From: Actinomycetota bacterium
GTDB lineage: Bacteria > Actinomycetota > Coriobacteriia > Coriobacteriales > RUG844
Direction of reading: 5' to 3'
DNA length: 6,947 nt
Assembly (NCBI GenBank): GCA_013335845.1
Contig: JAAXUU010000041.1
Span: 1,579 to 8,525, forward strand
Part shown: positions 5,232-6,947 of the stretch, piece after piece
How the letters are laid out: every line of letters begins with the position of its first letter
How positions within the stretch are numbered: position 1 is the first letter of the stretch
Translations under genes and position numbers: made by a program
Notes under the pieces: generated by a model
Seen by the model: the letters and a program-made list of their open reading frames with translations, nothing else
What the model was told of the DNA's origin: nothing
The model's database searches: none

Positions 5232-6014
5232 CTAGACAACGAGCCCCTGCTTGTTTGCGATATCCCGCAGATAACGCTCGTTGAGCGCGCGAGCAACTGT
5301 CGTCGAGGCGAACTCGTGATCGCACAGGCGACGGACCGGCATGATGCCCAGCAGCGAATTCGTCAGGAACATCTCTTCGCTTGCGATTGCATCGGCATAG
5401 GTGACCTCGCGTTCGCTCACCTCGGTGACGCCGCACACATAGGAGCGCATGATACCCGCGAGCAGACCGCTTCCCACAGCGGGCGTGATGATCGAGTCGC
5501 TTCGAACGAGGAAGACGTTAGTGGTCGCTCCTTCGCATAACAGCCCTCGGGAGTTCAGGAATAAGGGCTCGTCGATGCCGCGCTCATGTGCCGCGCGCTT
5601 CTCTAGGATGCAGTCCCCGTAGTTCAGCGTCTTGTGAAAGGTGAAAGGGGAGGTCTCATTGCGTCGCACCCCGCTGATGTCGCAGGTAAACCCCCGCTCG
5701 TAATCACGGGGCAGGTAGTGGTTCTCACGCATTGTCGCGAGAACGTTGCGTTCGGTTACTGTGAGCTTGAGCACCTTTCGCCCGTGCTGTACCTCATCGG
5801 GTGCAAGTGCGTTGTCTATTTCTGCGCGTAATGCGCTGGTATCGCAATCGATTCCGAAGAAGTCAAGGGTGCACTCCAAGCGTTGAAGGTGCGCCTCGAG
5901 GAATATGGGCAGTCCGCGCTCGACGGCGATAGTCTCGAAGGCGCCGATACCAAAGAAGAAACCATCGTCGATGGCGAGGGGTTTCGTCGTGGTTTTCTCA
6001 GAGTGCATGTTCAT
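5232..6014 (-). CDS. pabC: Aminodeoxychorismate lyase (class IV aminotransferase fold)
   Basis: This 260-residue PLP enzyme is predicted to cleave 4-amino-4-deoxychorismate to p-aminobenzoate and pyruvate in folate synthesis. Class IV fold motifs are in order: DDGFFFGIGAFETI (16-29), HKTLNYGDCILEKRAA (127-142) with K128 the likely PLP lysine, EGATTNVFLV (161-170) with E161 conserved, GLLAGIMR (183-190), and EEMFLTNSLLGIMPV (213-227). Branched-chain or D-amino-acid aminotransferases share the fold, but the adjoining pabB makes the lyase assignment strong. Its start overlaps the last 17 bases of pabB. AAGGAGG at 6020-6026 lies 5 bases from the ATG at 6014, so translation is likely coupled. It converges on the molybdoenzyme operon and is functionally unrelated. 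Its base composition is richer in G/C (40 of 60 bases at 5281-5340). Confidence 0.85.
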   Translation of the reverse strand: MNMHSEKTTTKPLAIDDGFFFGIGAFETIAVERGLPIFLEAHLQRLECTLDFFGIDCDTSALRAEIDNALAPDEVQHGRKVLKLTVTERNVLATMRENHYLPRDYERGFTCDISGVRRNETSPFTFHKTLNYGDCILEKRAAHERGIDEPLFLNSRGLLCEGATTNVFLVRSDSIITPAVGSGLLAGIMRSYVCGVTEVSEREVTYADAIASEEMFLTNSLLGIMPVRRLCDHEFASTTVARALNERYLRDIANKQGLVV

Positions 6015-6947
6015 CGTCTCCTCCTTGCGCGATCGCCTCGAGCACGGCCTTCGCCTTCTGAATGGTTTCCTCGTGCTCGAACTCCAGGTCGGACTCGTAG
6101 GTTATTCCGCCCCCGACACCGATTTGGCATGTGCCCGCTTGGCAGATCGCCGTCCGAATGACGATGTTGAAATCGGCATCACCTGCGCTGGAGATATACC
6201 CGATCGAGCCCGTATACAAGCCACGCCTACTATGCTCGAGTTCGTCGATTATCTGCATAGCCCGGATCTTGGGAGCCCCGGTTATGGAACCCCCGGGAAA
6301 GGCCGCCTCTAAGAGGTCGACCGCTGTCTTTCCATCGTCAAGGTATCCCTCGATGGTTGTTACCAGATGAAAGACTGTTGTATATGCCTCCACGTCGAAC
6401 TGACGTACCACGTTGACCGTTCCGGGCGCACACACGCGCGACAAGTCGTTTCTTTCCAGGTCGACAATCATGAGAAGCTCGCTGCGGTCCTTCTCCGAAT
6501 ACTCCAACTCCCGGCGCATTGCCTCGTCCTCGTCGGGTGTTGCCCCGCGTTTTCGCGTACCCTTGATGGGGCGCGTTTCCACGCGCCTTCCACGCACATA
6601 CATGAAGCGTTCCATCGATGCACAACAAATCTGGTATCCGGCACCGTTGAAGTAGGTGGAAAACGGCGCGGGGTTGTGTGTCCTTAGATAGCGATAGACA
6701 TCGTAGGGGTCGTCCGGGCAGCTCGTCGTGAGCCGCCGCGTCATGTTCGCCACGTATATATCACCGGCTATCATGTATGAAACCATCTGCGATAATGCCT
6801 GCTTGTAGTCGTCCTTCGTGAAATCCGATGTGTATGTGGCGAGTCTTGAGCCTTTCTTGGGAACGGATGTCGGCGACACCTGTTCCACGAGCTGCTCTAT
6901 TTCGACGATCGTCTCTGCGACCGGTCGCAGCTTACCCTGGACAGCGG
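5998..6947 (-). CDS. pabB: Aminodeoxychorismate synthase component I, partial (5' end outside window)
   Basis: This is the C-terminal chorismate-binding domain of the enzyme that aminates chorismate with PabA-supplied ammonia. The frame is open to the window edge with about 315 visible residues, so the N-terminal part is missing. The GTG at 6888 is internal and not the start. Motifs in order are RPIKGTRKRG, DLERNDLSRVC, FPGGSITGAPKIRAMQII, GSIGYIS and GVGGGITYESDLEFEHEE. The lysine in PIKGT (codon 6564-6562) is the PabB-specific residue; anthranilate synthase TrpE normally has PIAGT. That separates this gene from trpE and isochorismate synthases. The stop lies inside the start of pabC, giving a 17-base overlap typical of a translationally coupled pabBC pair. 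Whether a PabA domain is fused upstream cannot be seen. Confidence 0.92.
   Translation of the reverse strand, partial: AVQGKLRPVAETIVEIEQLVEQVSPTSVPKKGSRLATYTSDFTKDDYKQALSQMVSYMIAGDIYVANMTRRLTTSCPDDPYDVYRYLRTHNPAPFSTYFNGAGYQICCASMERFMYVRGRRVETRPIKGTRKRGATPDEDEAMRRELEYSEKDRSELLMIVDLERNDLSRVCAPGTVNVVRQFDVEAYTTVFHLVTTIEGYLDDGKTAVDLLEAAFPGGSITGAPKIRAMQIIDELEHSRRGLYTGSIGYISSAGDADFNIVIRTAICQAGTCQIGVGGGITYESDLEFEHEETIQKAKAVLEAIAQGGDDEHAL
6020..6026 (-). promoter_or_regulatory. Ribosome binding site of pabC, inside pabB
   Basis: Read on the - strand this is AAGGAGG, 5 bases before the ATG at 6014. It supports that ATG over the second one two codons later (6008). Being inside the pabB coding sequence, it implies translational coupling. 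Confidence 0.75.

Noticed and set aside
5190..5540. Open frame on the + strand opposite pabC
   Set aside because: It shadows the pabC coding strand. There is no ribosome binding site or domain, and the motifs of pabC on the - strand are clear.
5998..6947. trpE (anthranilate synthase component I) or an isochorismate synthase
   Set aside because: The PIKGT motif and the overlapping pabC indicate PabB; TrpE has PIAGT.

Overview
The window carries a respiratory molybdoenzyme locus on the + strand and, convergent to it, the end of a para-aminobenzoate (folate) operon on the - strand. A Tat-exported, lipobox-bearing DMSO-reductase-family enzyme, a four-cluster ferredoxin subunit, a TorD-like chaperone and a ferric-reductase-like membrane protein together suggest an anaerobically respiring Gram-positive bacterium. 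My best guess is the Actinobacteria, class Coriobacteriia (Eggerthellaceae-like). That placement rests on gene style only, since no 16S or other marker gene is present.

Layout. Bases 1-169 form a promoter and leader. Bases 170-886 encode a 238-residue polytopic membrane protein with two membrane histidines. Bases 887-1177 are intergenic: a hairpin-forming palindrome followed by a second promoter/leader that is a diverged copy of the one at 1-169. Bases 1178-3676 encode the molybdopterin catalytic subunit (832 aa), and 3689-4324 the DmsB-like iron-sulfur subunit. Bases 4325-4447 hold a strong stem-loop. Bases 4448-5080 encode the TorD/DmsD-type chaperone. Bases 5081-5231 are a convergent intergenic region with a hairpin. 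Bases 5232-6014 (-) are pabC and 5998-6947 (-) are pabB, which runs off the right edge.

How the genes fit together. The catalytic subunit should carry Mo-bis-MGD with a serine ligand (S183) and one N-terminal Fe-S cluster. It would be exported folded by Tat with the ferredoxin subunit, after cofactor checking by the TorD-like protein. No NrfD/DmsC-type quinol-oxidising anchor is encoded in the operon. The ferric-reductase-like membrane protein upstream has its own copy of the same promoter and leader, so it may be the co-regulated electron-input partner. The substrate cannot be read from the sequence.

The most unusual feature is regulatory. Two promoters about 1 kb apart share a perfect 30-bp upstream element, an identical -10 box, a GTGGCAAAC(A/G)CCAC palindrome exactly where transcription should start, and a second leader stem with one compensatory base-pair change. 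This looks like a shared two-part control cassette (upstream activator site plus structured 5' leader). Its regulator is not in the window.
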